A stretch of DNA of 64,000 nt, from contig NZ_LT835161.1 of assembly GCF_900169715.1 (NCBI RefSeq), forward strand, positions 1,355,590-1,419,589, in the 5' to 3' direction. The notes under the pieces are model-generated. The model was not told where the DNA came from. It saw only the letters and a list, made by a program, of their open reading frames with translations, and ran no database searches. The translations under genes were made by a program, and so were the position numbers. The DNA is from Kocuria massiliensis. Lineage in GTDB: Bacteria; Actinomycetota; Actinomycetes; Actinomycetales; Micrococcaceae. Below, one piece after another: positions 9,028 to 17,891 of the stretch (position 1 is the stretch's first letter; each line of letters begins with the position of its first letter).

Positions 9028-9648
9028 TCACGACTCCCTTGGCGCAAAGGAGAACGATACGGCATATTGTTTATATTCGGGGTCGTATCCATGAACATCG
9101 TTATCAGCAATAAAATTCCCACTATCACCGACGGTATCGTCCCTCAGGTGAATGGTGGATCGCCCGGGAAGGTTGTCCGAGTCCATACTGAACGTGCCTG
9201 ATTTGTCCTCGGATCGCATGATGTAGGTGTCGGTAACGGGCTCCCACCCCCAGAATTCGTTGACGGTAGTTGATTCTATTTTAATTCTGTCGTGGATAGA
9301 GATTTTCTCACCGTCCTTGGCCCCTTGAGCCGTGATCTTGAAATACGGGTCCACGCCCGGGCAAATTCCTCCAAGAGTCCACATGTGGAAGAAATCATTC
9401 TGAAAACAAACGTCCGTCTTACGGCTATTGTCGTAAACCTTGTAGTAGTTTCCCGAAATGAGAGGATTCCCCTTGCTATCAAGAACATCGGAGGAATTAC
9501 CGGGAGCGGCCTGACGATTTCCGCCATTGAGTGCATGAGCCGGAGCAATCGCACCAGAGAGAGTCAGAATACTCACGACCATGGTGAGGATGATTTTCCG
9601 CCGAACAGCTCGAGACGTCGGCTCCTTGGTCATAGTCAGATCGTTCAT
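9028..9648 (-). CDS. Secreted protein with Kunitz (STI)-like motif, unknown function
   Basis: 206 residues with a Sec signal peptide: basic start, hydrophobic run about 20-38, and an APAHA-LNG cleavage site near residue 40. The mature protein (about 165 residues) starts with VLDSKGNPLISGNYYKV, closely resembling the N-terminal signature of plant Kunitz-type (STI, beta-trefoil) protease inhibitors, which are of similar size. Only two cysteines remain in the mature chain (DVCFQ, GGICPG). The start is well supported by AAGGAG (plus-strand 9654-9659). Base composition is low for the window: 26 of 60 bases in 9241-9300 are G or C, suggesting acquisition by transfer. Protease inhibition is an inference from one motif; other beta-trefoil roles are possible. 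Confidence 0.75.
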   Translation of the reverse strand: MNDLTMTKEPTSRAVRRKIILTMVVSILTLSGAIAPAHALNGGNRQAAPGNSSDVLDSKGNPLISGNYYKVYDNSRKTDVCFQNDFFHMWTLGGICPGVDPYFKITAQGAKDGEKISIHDRIKIESTTVNEFWGWEPVTDTYIMRSEDKSGTFSMDSDNLPGRSTIHLRDDTVGDSGNFIADNDVHGYDPEYKQYAVSFSFAPRES

Positions 9649-9856
9649 TGTTACTCCTTAAAACTTTGAACGAGTGTGCGAATTTGACCGTAGCGACTCA
9701 TTCTGGAAAGTTCCGGAGAAATATGGGTAACGAACCTGTTAGCCAACGCTCGCGGACGGCGCCTCGCCAACTGACTCGCCTCAAGGGCGCTTCATGTGCC
9801 ACGAAAAGCATTGCGGCCCACCACCGGGCCGGTGCGGTTCCTCTGCTGAGGCAGAG

Positions 9857-10141
9857 TTAGTCGAAGACGAATGCGGTCCGCAGCCGTTCCGATTCATCGA
9901 AAAAGCGATGGATTCTACGACGGTCGGCGTCGGTCAGCACTTCCCCCTCCGTCGAGTCAAAGCGGAATTCGAGGGGAACACCCGGGGTATAAAACAACAC
10001 GATGGTTCCCCCATGATTGGGAGCTTTGATCGTGATCAGCTCCGAAGATACTTTGGCCAGGTGCAGCACCTGTTCCCGGAGTTGCGCCAAATGGCGGTCC
10101 CCCATGATGATCGTCGTGGTGTTGTAGATCAATGTGCCCAT
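9857..10141 (-). CDS. DUF7882-like small protein
   Basis: 94 residues from the ATG at 10141. MGTLIYNTTTIIMGDRHLAQL followed by an FYTPGVPLEFRF segment matches the pattern I know from a small protein family widespread in Microbacteriaceae and Micrococcaceae (often MGKLIYG...DRxLAHL), listed as DUF7882 and sometimes misnamed as DNA ligase. No catalytic motif is visible; function unknown. A longer open frame to 10246 exists, but the extra 35 residues are unlike the family, and GGATGAG just upstream of 10141 supports the shorter form. A small hairpin (9841-9856) abuts the stop. Confidence 0.75.
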   Translation of the reverse strand: MGTLIYNTTTIIMGDRHLAQLREQVLHLAKVSSELITIKAPNHGGTIVLFYTPGVPLEFRFDSTEGEVLTDADRRRIHRFFDESERLRTAFVFD

Positions 10142-10188
10142 GATCTCATCCAAACACAATCCGACGACGGAGCAATCGTGTGACGAGG

Positions 10189-11202
10189 CTACCCATCGGT
10201 TGACGTCACGGAGGTTCCCTCGACGAAACCGTGAGCGGTCATCCAATCGTCGTTATATATCTTGCTCAAGTAACCTCGTCCGTGATCCGGCAGGAGAACC
10301 ACCACGACGTCGTCCTCCCCCAGACCTTGCGCGACTCGGAGCGCCGCGACCACAGCCATTCCGCTCGAGCCTCCCACCAAAAGGCCTTCCTCCCGTGCAA
10401 GCCGGCGAGTCATCGCGAAAGATTCCGCGTCTGAAACCCGCTCGTATCGATCCACCGACGCAGGGTCGAAACTGTCGGGAAAATAATCCTCGCCGACGCC
10501 TTCGACCAAGAAGCCATGGGGTGATTCCCCGTCCACCGCCGAATAAATGGATCCTTCGGGGTCGGCTCCCACCACCATCGTTGTACCGTTCGAGACCTCG
10601 TGAAGGTAGCGTCCGGTGCCGGAGATGGTGCCTCCCGTACCAATACCTGCGACGAAATGCGTGACCCGGCCATCGGTATCGCGCCAAATCTCCGGCCCAG
10701 TCGTTTCGTAATGAGCTCTGGGGCCGTTGAGGTTGGCAAATTGATTGGGTTTGAATGCTCCCGGTATTTCAGCGGCCAGCCGATCAGAAACCTTGTAATA
10801 GGATCGGGGGTCCTCCGGTGGAACGTCCGCCGGTGTCATGACGACCTCGGCTCCGTAGGCACGCAAGACGTCGACCTTCTCTCCGGCGAATTTGTCGGGC
10901 ACGACGAAGATCATGCGGTACCCACGCTGTTGGGCGATCAACGCGAGGCCAACTCCCGTATTGCCGCTCGTGGGCTCGACGATGGTTCCACCTGGACGCA
11001 GTCGCCCTTCGCGTTCGGCCGTTTCAATGATTCGGCAAGCTATGCGGTCCTTGACCGATCCTCCTGGGTTCAGATACTCGATTTTGGCGAGGACCGTTGG
11101 GGATAATCCATCGGTCACGCTCTGCAGCTGGACCAAGGGTGTCTCGCCAACGAGTGACGAGATATGGGATGCGAAACGCACGAGGTTCTTCTCGCTTTCC
11201 AT
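10189..11202 (-). CDS. Cystathionine beta-synthase-like PLP enzyme without CBS domains
   Basis: 337 residues. PLP fold-type II enzyme of the cysteine synthase/cystathionine beta-synthase family: PLP lysine Lys51 in NPGGSVKDR, the substrate loop EPTSGNTGVG, the phosphate loop GIGTGGTISG. GADPEGSIYSA and LLPDHGRGYLSKIYND are typical of cystathionine beta-synthases rather than CysK. The chain stops right after the catalytic domain, where Actinobacterial homologues continue into paired CBS regulatory domains. No remnant of such domains is visible in the 47 bases before the next gene. Likely role: homocysteine plus serine to cystathionine (transsulfuration), or cysteine synthesis. It starts 35 bases after the glnE stop and may be co-transcribed. 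Confidence 0.85.
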   Translation of the reverse strand: MESEKNLVRFASHISSLVGETPLVQLQSVTDGLSPTVLAKIEYLNPGGSVKDRIACRIIETAEREGRLRPGGTIVEPTSGNTGVGLALIAQQRGYRMIFVVPDKFAGEKVDVLRAYGAEVVMTPADVPPEDPRSYYKVSDRLAAEIPGAFKPNQFANLNGPRAHYETTGPEIWRDTDGRVTHFVAGIGTGGTISGTGRYLHEVSNGTTMVVGADPEGSIYSAVDGESPHGFLVEGVGEDYFPDSFDPASVDRYERVSDAESFAMTRRLAREEGLLVGGSSGMAVVAALRVAQGLGEDDVVVVLLPDHGRGYLSKIYNDDWMTAHGFVEGTSVTSTDG

Positions 11203-11237
11203 GGTTCATCATCGGCCCGAGGAAGACGGATCGTCGT

Positions 11238-14200
11238 CTAATCCAGGGGCCGGTAAAAGAGTTTTTCAAAGACGGCGCGGGCGTGCCGAGTAATCCGAAG
11301 GTAGTCCTCTTCCAACTCGGTAGCGCTACCTGGTTCATATCCGCACCATCTGGCCGTGGCCTCAAGGTCTTTCCGAGAGCCGGGAAGGGAATCCGAGGCC
11401 CTGCCGTTTCGGAGGACGTTAGCGCCACGAATACGCGTCGCCAATTTCCACGCGGATTCGAGGGTGCCGGCGTCTTCTGCGTCCATCAACCCGAGTTTCA
11501 CCGCTTCCTCGAGGGCACGCAATGTGCTCGTCGTCTTCAGCGAAGGATTCTCGTGGGCGTGAAGCAGTTGGATCAATTGAACCAACCATTCGACGTCGCT
11601 CAGTCCGCCGCGTCCAAGCTTGACCTGGCGTGCAGGATCCGCGCCCCGAGGCATGCGTTCTGACTCGACCCGGGCCTTGACCCGCTGGATCTGACGTACC
11701 CGTTCCTCTGGGAAGTCTTCGGGATACCGGTACGGATCCACCAGCCGAATGAATCGCTCCCCCACATCCGCGGAGCCGCCCAAGGGCCGTGCGCGCAAGA
11801 GTGCCTGGAACTCCCACGTATCCGCCCAACGCTCGTAGTATTCCGCGAAGGAATCGAGGGTCCTTACCATCGGCCCCGACTTGCCTTCGGGCCGTAAATC
11901 GGCATCGATTTCTAAGGCTTTCTCGGCTCGTATCGCAGGTTTCATCGGCATCTTCAGCAATTGCATGCTTCGATTGATCAGTGCATTGGCTTGCGTCACG
12001 GCACGGGTCTCATCGACGCCCTCTCGGGGCTGGTGTACGTACATGACGTCCGCATCGGATCCGTAACCGATCTCGCGGCCGCCCTGTCTGCCCATCCCGA
12101 TGATTGCCACATCGGTGAGAACTTCTTCGCCCTTTTCTTCGTAGAGCTCCCGCTCAGATGCGTGAAGGGCGCCCAGGATGGTGGCCTGATCGATGTCGGC
12201 CAAACCACTCATGATGTCCTCTAGCCCGATCACTCCCGAGGCCTCTCCGAGCGCGATCCGGAGAATTTCGCGGCGTCGGCTCAGCCTGATCATTCGAATC
12301 GCTGACGGAGCATCCGGATGCCTGGACATTTTGGACTGGATTTCGGCCCACAGGTCTTCGAATCCCACGGGACGCAACTTCTCATCATGGTCCAGCCACG
12401 AAATGGACTCCGGTTCATCTTCCAGAAGATCGGTGATGTACCGCGAACTCGACAGGATCGCGCACAGCCTTTCCGCAGCGGCCTGAGAATCCCGCAGCAT
12501 GCGCAAATACCACTGGGTTTGCCCCAAGGACTCGGACACCCGACGAAATCCCAAAAGTCCGGCATCCGGATCGACTCCGGCAGCGAACCAGCCAAGCAGA
12601 ACGGGCAAGATCGTCCGTTGGATCTCGGCGCGCCGGGAAATACCCTTCGTCAGCGCTTCGATGTGGCGCATCGACCCGCGCGGGTCGAGATAACCCAAGG
12701 CCGCAAGCCGGTCTTGTGCCGCCTGAGGGGTGAGGGCGACGTCGTCGGGAGATAGCTGGGACACCGCGGCCAGCAAAGGTCGGAAGAATAGTCGTTCATG
12801 GAGACCCCGGATGGTCCGCTGCGAGCGCTTCCACCGGGATAGGAGATCCGCTGGAGAAGCCTTACTGCGGTCGGAAACTCCGCGCATTCCACGCATCACG
12901 GTCGCCTGTTCGGCTTCCTTCGTCGGCATCAGGTGTGTCCGACGAAGGTGAAGCAGCTGGATTCTGTGCTCCAGTGTGCGTAACCACCGATACTCGTGGT
13001 CCAGTTGAGCCGCAGGCTCTCGGCCGACATAAGACCGTTCCCTCAGGGACGCAAGCGCAGCGGTGGTCGAACGATCGCGAACGTTTTCATCAGTTCGTCC
13101 GTGCACCAATTGCAAGAGTTGAACGGTGAATTCGACGTCGCGGAGCCCGCCAGGTCCCAACTTAATTTGCCGCTCACGTTCGGCCTGCGGAATATTGTTG
13201 GTCACTCGACGGCGCATGCTCTGCACGGAGTCCACGAAGTTTTCTCGCCCCGAAGCCTCCCAGATGCGCGGCGAGATGGCTTCCAGGTATTCGGCTCCGA
13301 TGGTCGGAGATCCTGCGATGGGACGGGCCTTCAAGAGCGCCTGAAACTCCCAGTTTTCCGCCCATCGCTCGTAATATCTGCGGTGTGAATCAACGGTTCG
13401 CACCAAGGGGCCGTCCTTGCCCTCGGGACGAAGGTTCGCGTCGATTTCCCACAGTCCAGGTTCCGGCCCGACACCGTAGATCACAGGCGTCATGGCTTTC
13501 ACCATCTCGGTGCCGAGACGCATCATGGTCTCTTCGTCGGGCGCCGTCGATTCACCTTGGGCGACGTACTCGGAGGGTCCGACGGCGTACATGACGTCGA
13601 CGTCGGAAATATAGTTCAGCTCCCTAGCTCCGCACTTGCCCATGCCGATCACGGAGATGTCCACATTTTTCGATTCTGGATCCTGGGAAAGGCATTCGGC
13701 ACGCGCCACGGCCAAGGCGCCGTCGATGGCGGCGCCAGCGAGATCCGCAAGAGCTGCGCCCACCTTCGGCATATCGGACACGGGATCGTCGGAGGTGAGG
13801 TCGGCCAGCGCAATTCGCGTCAAACGATCGCGATACGTCACGCGAACCGCCGACTTGGCGTCCTCCCCGGTGACCTGGGCGACCGGCCAGGGCGAGTCAG
13901 GGTCAGCACCCACGCTGGTCAGAAAAATGCGCCGCAAAGACTCGGCGAGGCCCGATTCCTCGGGTTCCGGCAAGGGGGCAGGATTCTCATCGAAAATCTC
14001 GACATGTTGTGTGTGCCTCCGGAGGAACTCACCAAGGGCTTCGGAGGCACCAAGGACACGGTAGAAACCTTCGGCATCAGCTCCCCGTTCCACATACCGG
14101 GCGATGTTCGGGTCCTCGGCCAACATCCACACGATCGATTTCAAGGCCACGTCAGGGGACGGACTGAGCCGGAGCCCCTCGAGGAGACGACGCTGGTCCA

Positions 14201-14327
14201 CGCCTTCAAGTTCACGCGATTCTAACCACCGACTGGCGCCGGTGAGGTCATTGAAACCGACCGCAGCGAGGTGTCTCTTTGCTTCGGGAATCACGGGGTG
14301 GGGACGGTCCGAATTTTCCGACATCAT
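11238..14327 (-). CDS. glnE: Bifunctional glutamine synthetase adenylyltransferase/adenylyl-removing enzyme GlnE
   Basis: 1029 residues, full length. Attaches AMP to the GlnA1 tyrosine (Tyr402 in this window) and removes it again, tuning activity to nitrogen status. Two nucleotidyltransferase modules are visible, each with the metal-binding Asp pair: IGMGKCGARELNYISDVD (Asp242/Asp244) and IGMGRQGGREIGYGSDAD (Asp758/Asp760), each followed by the LRPEGK and GRGGLxDVEW-type motifs. Between them is a helical linker. Its start lies one base after the glnA2 stop, so translation is probably coupled to glnA2. Confidence 0.97.
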   Translation of the reverse strand: MMSENSDRPHPVIPEAKRHLAAVGFNDLTGASRWLESRELEGVDQRRLLEGLRLSPSPDVALKSIVWMLAEDPNIARYVERGADAEGFYRVLGASEALGEFLRRHTQHVEIFDENPAPLPEPEESGLAESLRRIFLTSVGADPDSPWPVAQVTGEDAKSAVRVTYRDRLTRIALADLTSDDPVSDMPKVGAALADLAGAAIDGALAVARAECLSQDPESKNVDISVIGMGKCGARELNYISDVDVMYAVGPSEYVAQGESTAPDEETMMRLGTEMVKAMTPVIYGVGPEPGLWEIDANLRPEGKDGPLVRTVDSHRRYYERWAENWEFQALLKARPIAGSPTIGAEYLEAISPRIWEASGRENFVDSVQSMRRRVTNNIPQAERERQIKLGPGGLRDVEFTVQLLQLVHGRTDENVRDRSTTAALASLRERSYVGREPAAQLDHEYRWLRTLEHRIQLLHLRRTHLMPTKEAEQATVMRGMRGVSDRSKASPADLLSRWKRSQRTIRGLHERLFFRPLLAAVSQLSPDDVALTPQAAQDRLAALGYLDPRGSMRHIEALTKGISRRAEIQRTILPVLLGWFAAGVDPDAGLLGFRRVSESLGQTQWYLRMLRDSQAAAERLCAILSSSRYITDLLEDEPESISWLDHDEKLRPVGFEDLWAEIQSKMSRHPDAPSAIRMIRLSRRREILRIALGEASGVIGLEDIMSGLADIDQATILGALHASERELYEEKGEEVLTDVAIIGMGRQGGREIGYGSDADVMYVHQPREGVDETRAVTQANALINRSMQLLKMPMKPAIRAEKALEIDADLRPEGKSGPMVRTLDSFAEYYERWADTWEFQALLRARPLGGSADVGERFIRLVDPYRYPEDFPEERVRQIQRVKARVESERMPRGADPARQVKLGRGGLSDVEWLVQLIQLLHAHENPSLKTTSTLRALEEAVKLGLMDAEDAGTLESAWKLATRIRGANVLRNGRASDSLPGSRKDLEATARWCGYEPGSATELEEDYLRITRHARAVFEKLFYRPLD

Positions 14328-14328
14328 C

Positions 14329-15669
14329 TCAGAGCAGGCCGAGGTTGTACTTCAGCTCGTACGGCGTCACTTCCATGCGATAAGCGGTCCAGTCGTCTTG
14401 CTTATTGCGCAGGAACTGGTGGAAAACCGTCTCCCCCAACGTTTCTGCCATGAATTCGGAGTCTTCGGTTTGACGAATTGCGTCGTGCAGGGAGGAAGGC
14501 AAAGGATCGTGCCCCAGGCTACGGCGCTCCGCCGCGGTCATCGACGCGACGTCGTAGTCCTCGGCGTCAGGTAAGGGGTATTCGTTCTCGATGCCTTTAA
14601 GACCTGCCGCCAAAATGACTGCATATCCGAGGTACGGGTTGACCGCGGAATCGACGCCTCGGTATTCGATGCGGGCCGATTGCATCTTGTTGGGCTTATA
14701 CAAGGGCACCCGGACGAGTGCGGAACGGTTATTGTGTCCCCACGAAAGGTAGCTGGGAGCTTCTCCGCCACCCCAGAGGCGCTTATAGGAATTAACAAAC
14801 TGGTTCGTCACAGAGGTGAATTCCGGAGCATGGCGCAAGACTCCGGCGATGAAGTGACGCGCCGTCTGAGACAGCTGGTATTCGGCCCCTGCTTCGAAGA
14901 AGGCATTGGTATCGCCTTCAAAAAGCGAGAAATGCGTGTGCATGCCCGACCCCGGAAATTCGGTGAAGGGTTTGGGCATGAAGGTCGCGTAGATTCCTTG
15001 AGAAAATGCGACCTCCTTGATGACGGAACGGAAAGTCATGATGTTGTCGGCCGTTTGAAGCGCGTCTGCGTGTCGCAGATCAATTTCATTTTGTCCGGGC
15101 CCACCCTCATGGTGGCTAAACTCCACGGAGATTCCGACGGACTCCAACATCGTGACTGCCCGACGACGGAAGTCTTGAACGACGCCGCCGTAGACGTGGT
15201 CGAAGTAGCCTTCACGATCTACGGGTTCGGGATGCCCCTCAGAATTCAGCTCTTGGGACTTGAGCAGGTAAAACTCGATTTCCGGGGAGGTGTAGCAGGT
15301 GAAACCCATGTCCCCCGCCTTAGCCAGGATGCGCTTCAGAACTCCGCGAGGATCGGCCGTGCTGGGTTCGCCGTCGGGGGTCAAGATGTCGCAAAACATC
15401 CGCGACGTCGGTTCCGTCTCTCCACGCCACGGAAGCAGCTGAAAGGTGGAGGGGTCGGGCTGCAACAACATGTCCGATTCATGGACGCGAGACAGTCCTT
15501 CAATCGATGAACCGTCAAAACCGAGCCCCTCTTCGAAGACGGTCTCCACCTCGGCCGGGGCAAGGGCAACCGACTTCAAGGTGCCGACGACGTCCGTAAA
15601 CCACATCCGGACAAACCGCACGTCGCGTTCCTCGATGGTACGAAGGACAAATTCTTGTTGACGGTCCAT
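14329..15669 (-). CDS. glnA2: Glutamine synthetase type I-alpha (GlnA2)
   Basis: 446 residues, a typical length for GlnA2. Catalytic motifs are present (GFDGSSIEG, HHEGGPGQNEID, PGSGMHTHFSLF, NNRSALVRVP). Where GlnA1 has the adenylylated tyrosine, this protein has LGHDPLPSSL, so it should escape GlnE control. The start at 15669 is chosen because AAGGAG lies six bases upstream; an upstream in-frame start at 15714 has no such site. First gene of a glnA2-glnE unit and divergent from panB. In M. tuberculosis GlnA2 is not the main glutamine synthetase; its role here is unproven. Confidence 0.95.
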   Translation of the reverse strand: MDRQQEFVLRTIEERDVRFVRMWFTDVVGTLKSVALAPAEVETVFEEGLGFDGSSIEGLSRVHESDMLLQPDPSTFQLLPWRGETEPTSRMFCDILTPDGEPSTADPRGVLKRILAKAGDMGFTCYTSPEIEFYLLKSQELNSEGHPEPVDREGYFDHVYGGVVQDFRRRAVTMLESVGISVEFSHHEGGPGQNEIDLRHADALQTADNIMTFRSVIKEVAFSQGIYATFMPKPFTEFPGSGMHTHFSLFEGDTNAFFEAGAEYQLSQTARHFIAGVLRHAPEFTSVTNQFVNSYKRLWGGGEAPSYLSWGHNNRSALVRVPLYKPNKMQSARIEYRGVDSAVNPYLGYAVILAAGLKGIENEYPLPDAEDYDVASMTAAERRSLGHDPLPSSLHDAIRQTEDSEFMAETLGETVFHQFLRNKQDDWTAYRMEVTPYELKYNLGLL

Positions 15670-15785
15670 GACTCTCCTTGGCGGTCGGTGACCTCGATCG
15701 AATCCGTTTCTCACTCTATCCCGAGACGACGAGCTCCTTACGGAAAATTGCCGACTTGTGGATAGCAGACCGCGAAGAGTGGCGG

Positions 15786-15797
15786 GATACGTATCAT
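15786..15797 (+). promoter_or_regulatory. panB -10 element with overlapping palindrome
   Basis: TATCAT (15792-15797) ends seven bases before the ATG at 15805, and the perfect palindrome GATACGTATC (15786-15795) overlaps it. The first hit suggests leaderless transcription; the second could be an operator. Confidence 0.4.
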
Positions 15798-15804
15798 GAG
15801 GGAC

Positions 15805-16668
15805 ATGGCTTCATACTTGCAGGACCGCGACGACCAGACTCCCCACGCCGATGACTGGCTCAGCGCGGTTCGCCGGGTCAGAACCACTCATCTCCAGCGA
15901 TGCAAAGACCTCGGTCACCGATTCTCGATGTTGACTTCATATGACGCCTTGACCGCGGAGATTTTCGACGCCGCTGGCATCGAGGTCCTCCTCATCGGAG
16001 ATTCGGCGGGAAACACCGTCTTCGGTTATGAATCCACGCTTCCCGTGACCCTCGATGAGCTCATCCCCCTGACGCGAGCGGTATCCCGAGCGGCTCAACG
16101 TGCCCTTGTCATCGTGGATCTTCCGTTTGGGACCTACGAGGAATCGCCAGCCCAGGCCGTGGCTAGCGCCGTTCTCCTCATGAAAGAAGGCGAAGCCCAC
16201 GCGGTGAAGATGGAAGGTGGGGCCTACTACGCCGAACACGTTCGGGCCATGGTGCAGGCGGGCATTCCCGTGATGGCTCACGTGGGATTTACCCCGCAGT
16301 CCACCAACGCCCTCGGCGGATTCCGGGTTCAGGGCCGGGCTGAAGCGGCTTCACGGCTCATCGAGGATGCCACCGCCCTGGAGGCCGCCGGTGCCTTCGC
16401 GGTATTGGCCGAAATGAGTGCGGAAGACGCCGTTCGTGCCATGGACGAGGCACTCACCGTCCCAACCGTAGGTATCGGCGCGGGTCGTTCGACCACCGGC
16501 CAGGTCCTCGTCTGGCAGGACATGGCCGGATTGACCACGGGCAAGACGCCCCGGTTCGTCAAGAAATATGCCGACGTACGATCGGTCATCACCGACGCCG
16601 CCTCGTCCTACCGAAAAGACGTGCTCGACGGCAGTTTTCCTGCCGAAGCGCACGTCTTTCGTGAGTGA
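15805..16668 (+). CDS. panB: 3-methyl-2-oxobutanoate hydroxymethyltransferase PanB
   Basis: 287 residues. Adds a hydroxymethyl group from 5,10-methylene-tetrahydrofolate to ketoisovalerate, the first step to pantothenate and CoA. Motifs: MLTSYDALTAEIFD, GDSAGNTVFGY (metal-binding Asp), KMEGG, GIPVMAHVGFTPQS, the catalytic Glu in VLAEM, and VGIGAG. A second ATG nine bases upstream (15796) overlaps the likely -10 TATCAT, so the start is placed at 15805. No panC or panD is in the window. Divergent from glnA2 and convergent with the SPOR-like gene 14 bases away. Confidence 0.93.
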   Translation: MASYLQDRDDQTPHADDWLSAVRRVRTTHLQRCKDLGHRFSMLTSYDALTAEIFDAAGIEVLLIGDSAGNTVFGYESTLPVTLDELIPLTRAVSRAAQRALVIVDLPFGTYEESPAQAVASAVLLMKEGEAHAVKMEGGAYYAEHVRAMVQAGIPVMAHVGFTPQSTNALGGFRVQGRAEAASRLIEDATALEAAGAFAVLAEMSAEDAVRAMDEALTVPTVGIGAGRSTTGQVLVWQDMAGLTTGKTPRFVKKYADVRSVITDAASSYRKDVLDGSFPAEAHVFRE

Positions 16669-16682
16669 AATGTCACCCGGGG

Positions 16683-16895
16683 CTAGGCGTCGCCTCGCCA
16701 CTCGGCGTCGGAGCGGTCCCAGTCTTCATTGCGTTCTTGGGCTCGTTCTAGTGCGTGCTCTGCTTCTGCCCTGGTGGCGTACGGACCAATTAACTGGCGG
16801 TAGTCGGACTGGGCACCTTCTTCGACCTCATGGGTGAAGGTGTTGAACCAGAACTGCGAGTCGGGGTTGCTTCCGCCGCTGTCGTTGACGCTCAT
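16683..16895 (-). CDS. Small SPOR-domain-like protein
   Basis: 70 residues: an acidic start, [13 protein letters not shown], then [20 protein letters not shown], which is the core beta-alpha pattern of SPOR domains (peptidoglycan-binding in other contexts). No signal peptide or membrane helix is seen, so it is probably cytoplasmic; similar short proteins are common beside map in Actinobacteria and have no assigned function. The start is fixed by a perfect AGGAGG eight bases upstream. Divergent from map and convergent with panB. Confidence 0.8.
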   Translation of the reverse strand: MSVNDSGGSNPDSQFWFNTFTHEVEEGAQSDYRQLIGPYATRAEAEHALERAQERNEDWDRSDAEWRGDA

Positions 16896-16924
16896 GATGT
16901 GCCTCCTGAATCGAGCTTGTGTTC

Positions 16925-16930
16925 TAGAGT
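16925..16930 (+). promoter_or_regulatory. -10 element of leaderless map promoter
   Basis: TAGAGT ends seven bases before the ATG at 16938, with no ribosome binding site between. This supports 16938 over longer open frames that begin inside the divergent gene. Confidence 0.5.
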
Positions 16931-16937
16931 TGACTAT

Positions 16938-17852
16938 ATGTCCCGCAGCAATACTTCCACGAGATCCCATAACGTTCCGGCCCCGAACGGAGGCGCGCCC
17001 ATAGGTGCATTGACGCCGGGCGTCGTCGGCCCTACCCGCAAAGTTCCGGCGTCCATCGAGCGCCCCGAATACGTCGGAAAAGCCACCGCACAAGAAGGAT
17101 CCGGCTCAAACTTCTACACCCCGGAAGAAGTAGAGCTCATCCGTGAAGCGGGAAAGATCGCGGCAGGATCCATTGTCGCGGCCGAAGAATACTGCGTACC
17201 CGGGCGAACCACAGACGAGATCGACCGCGTAGTGCACGAATACATGTGCGACCACGGTGCGTACCCGTCGACCCTCGGTTACAAGAATTTTTGGAAATCC
17301 GTGTGCACATCTCTCAATGAAGTGATTTGCCACGGAATTCCGGATTCTACGGTTCTTGAAGATGGCGACATCATTAATCTCGATGTCACCGCCTACAAAA
17401 ATCGGATGCACGGCGACACCAACCGCACCCTCCTCGTCGGCGACGTCGACGAAGAGTCCAGGCTATTGGTGGAGCGCACGGAGGAAAGCCTTCGACGGGC
17501 CATGAACGCGGTCAAACCAGGCCGGGAGCTCAACGTCATTGGGCGCGTCATTGAGAAATACGCTTCTCGCTTCGGATACGGCGTCGTTCGCGATTTCACC
17601 GGTCACGGCGTCGGCAGGGAGTTCCACTCAGGGCTCATCGTTCCCCACTACGACGCGGCCCCGGCGTATAACACCGTCATCGAGGAAGGCATGGTCTTCA
17701 CCATCGAGCCGATGCTGAACCTCGGAACCATCGAGTGGGACATGTGGGACGACGACTGGACCGTTGTCACCAAGGACCGCCGCCGTAGCGCACAGTTTGA
17801 GCACACGATGCTGGTCACCGCCGACGGCGTCGATATCTTGACCCTCCCGTAA
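16938..17852 (+). CDS. map: Type I methionine aminopeptidase
   Basis: 304 residues. Removes the initiator methionine from new proteins. All five metal ligands are visible (Asp149, Asp160, His223, Glu257, Glu288), plus the substrate-contacting His132 in CHGIP. A proline-rich N-terminal extension of about 50 residues ([15 protein letters not shown]) precedes the catalytic fold, as in the longer Actinobacterial MetAP-c type. The TAGAGT element before 16938 suggests a leaderless mRNA. ppgK follows after 39 bases on the same strand. Confidence 0.95.
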   Translation: MSRSNTSTRSHNVPAPNGGAPIGALTPGVVGPTRKVPASIERPEYVGKATAQEGSGSNFYTPEEVELIREAGKIAAGSIVAAEEYCVPGRTTDEIDRVVHEYMCDHGAYPSTLGYKNFWKSVCTSLNEVICHGIPDSTVLEDGDIINLDVTAYKNRMHGDTNRTLLVGDVDEESRLLVERTEESLRRAMNAVKPGRELNVIGRVIEKYASRFGYGVVRDFTGHGVGREFHSGLIVPHYDAAPAYNTVIEEGMVFTIEPMLNLGTIEWDMWDDDWTVVTKDRRRSAQFEHTMLVTADGVDILTLP

Positions 17853-17891
17853 CCCCACTAGCCTCTCGCTCAACCTCTTCCAGGAGAACGC

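Noticed and set aside
9841-9856. Small hairpin ctctgc-tgag-gcagag after the DUF7882-like gene
   Set aside because: Six-bp stem with no T-tract; too weak to call a terminator.
15757-15765. Second DnaA-like site (TGTGGATAG) between glnA2 and panB
   Set aside because: One mismatch to the consensus and isolated; likely chance.
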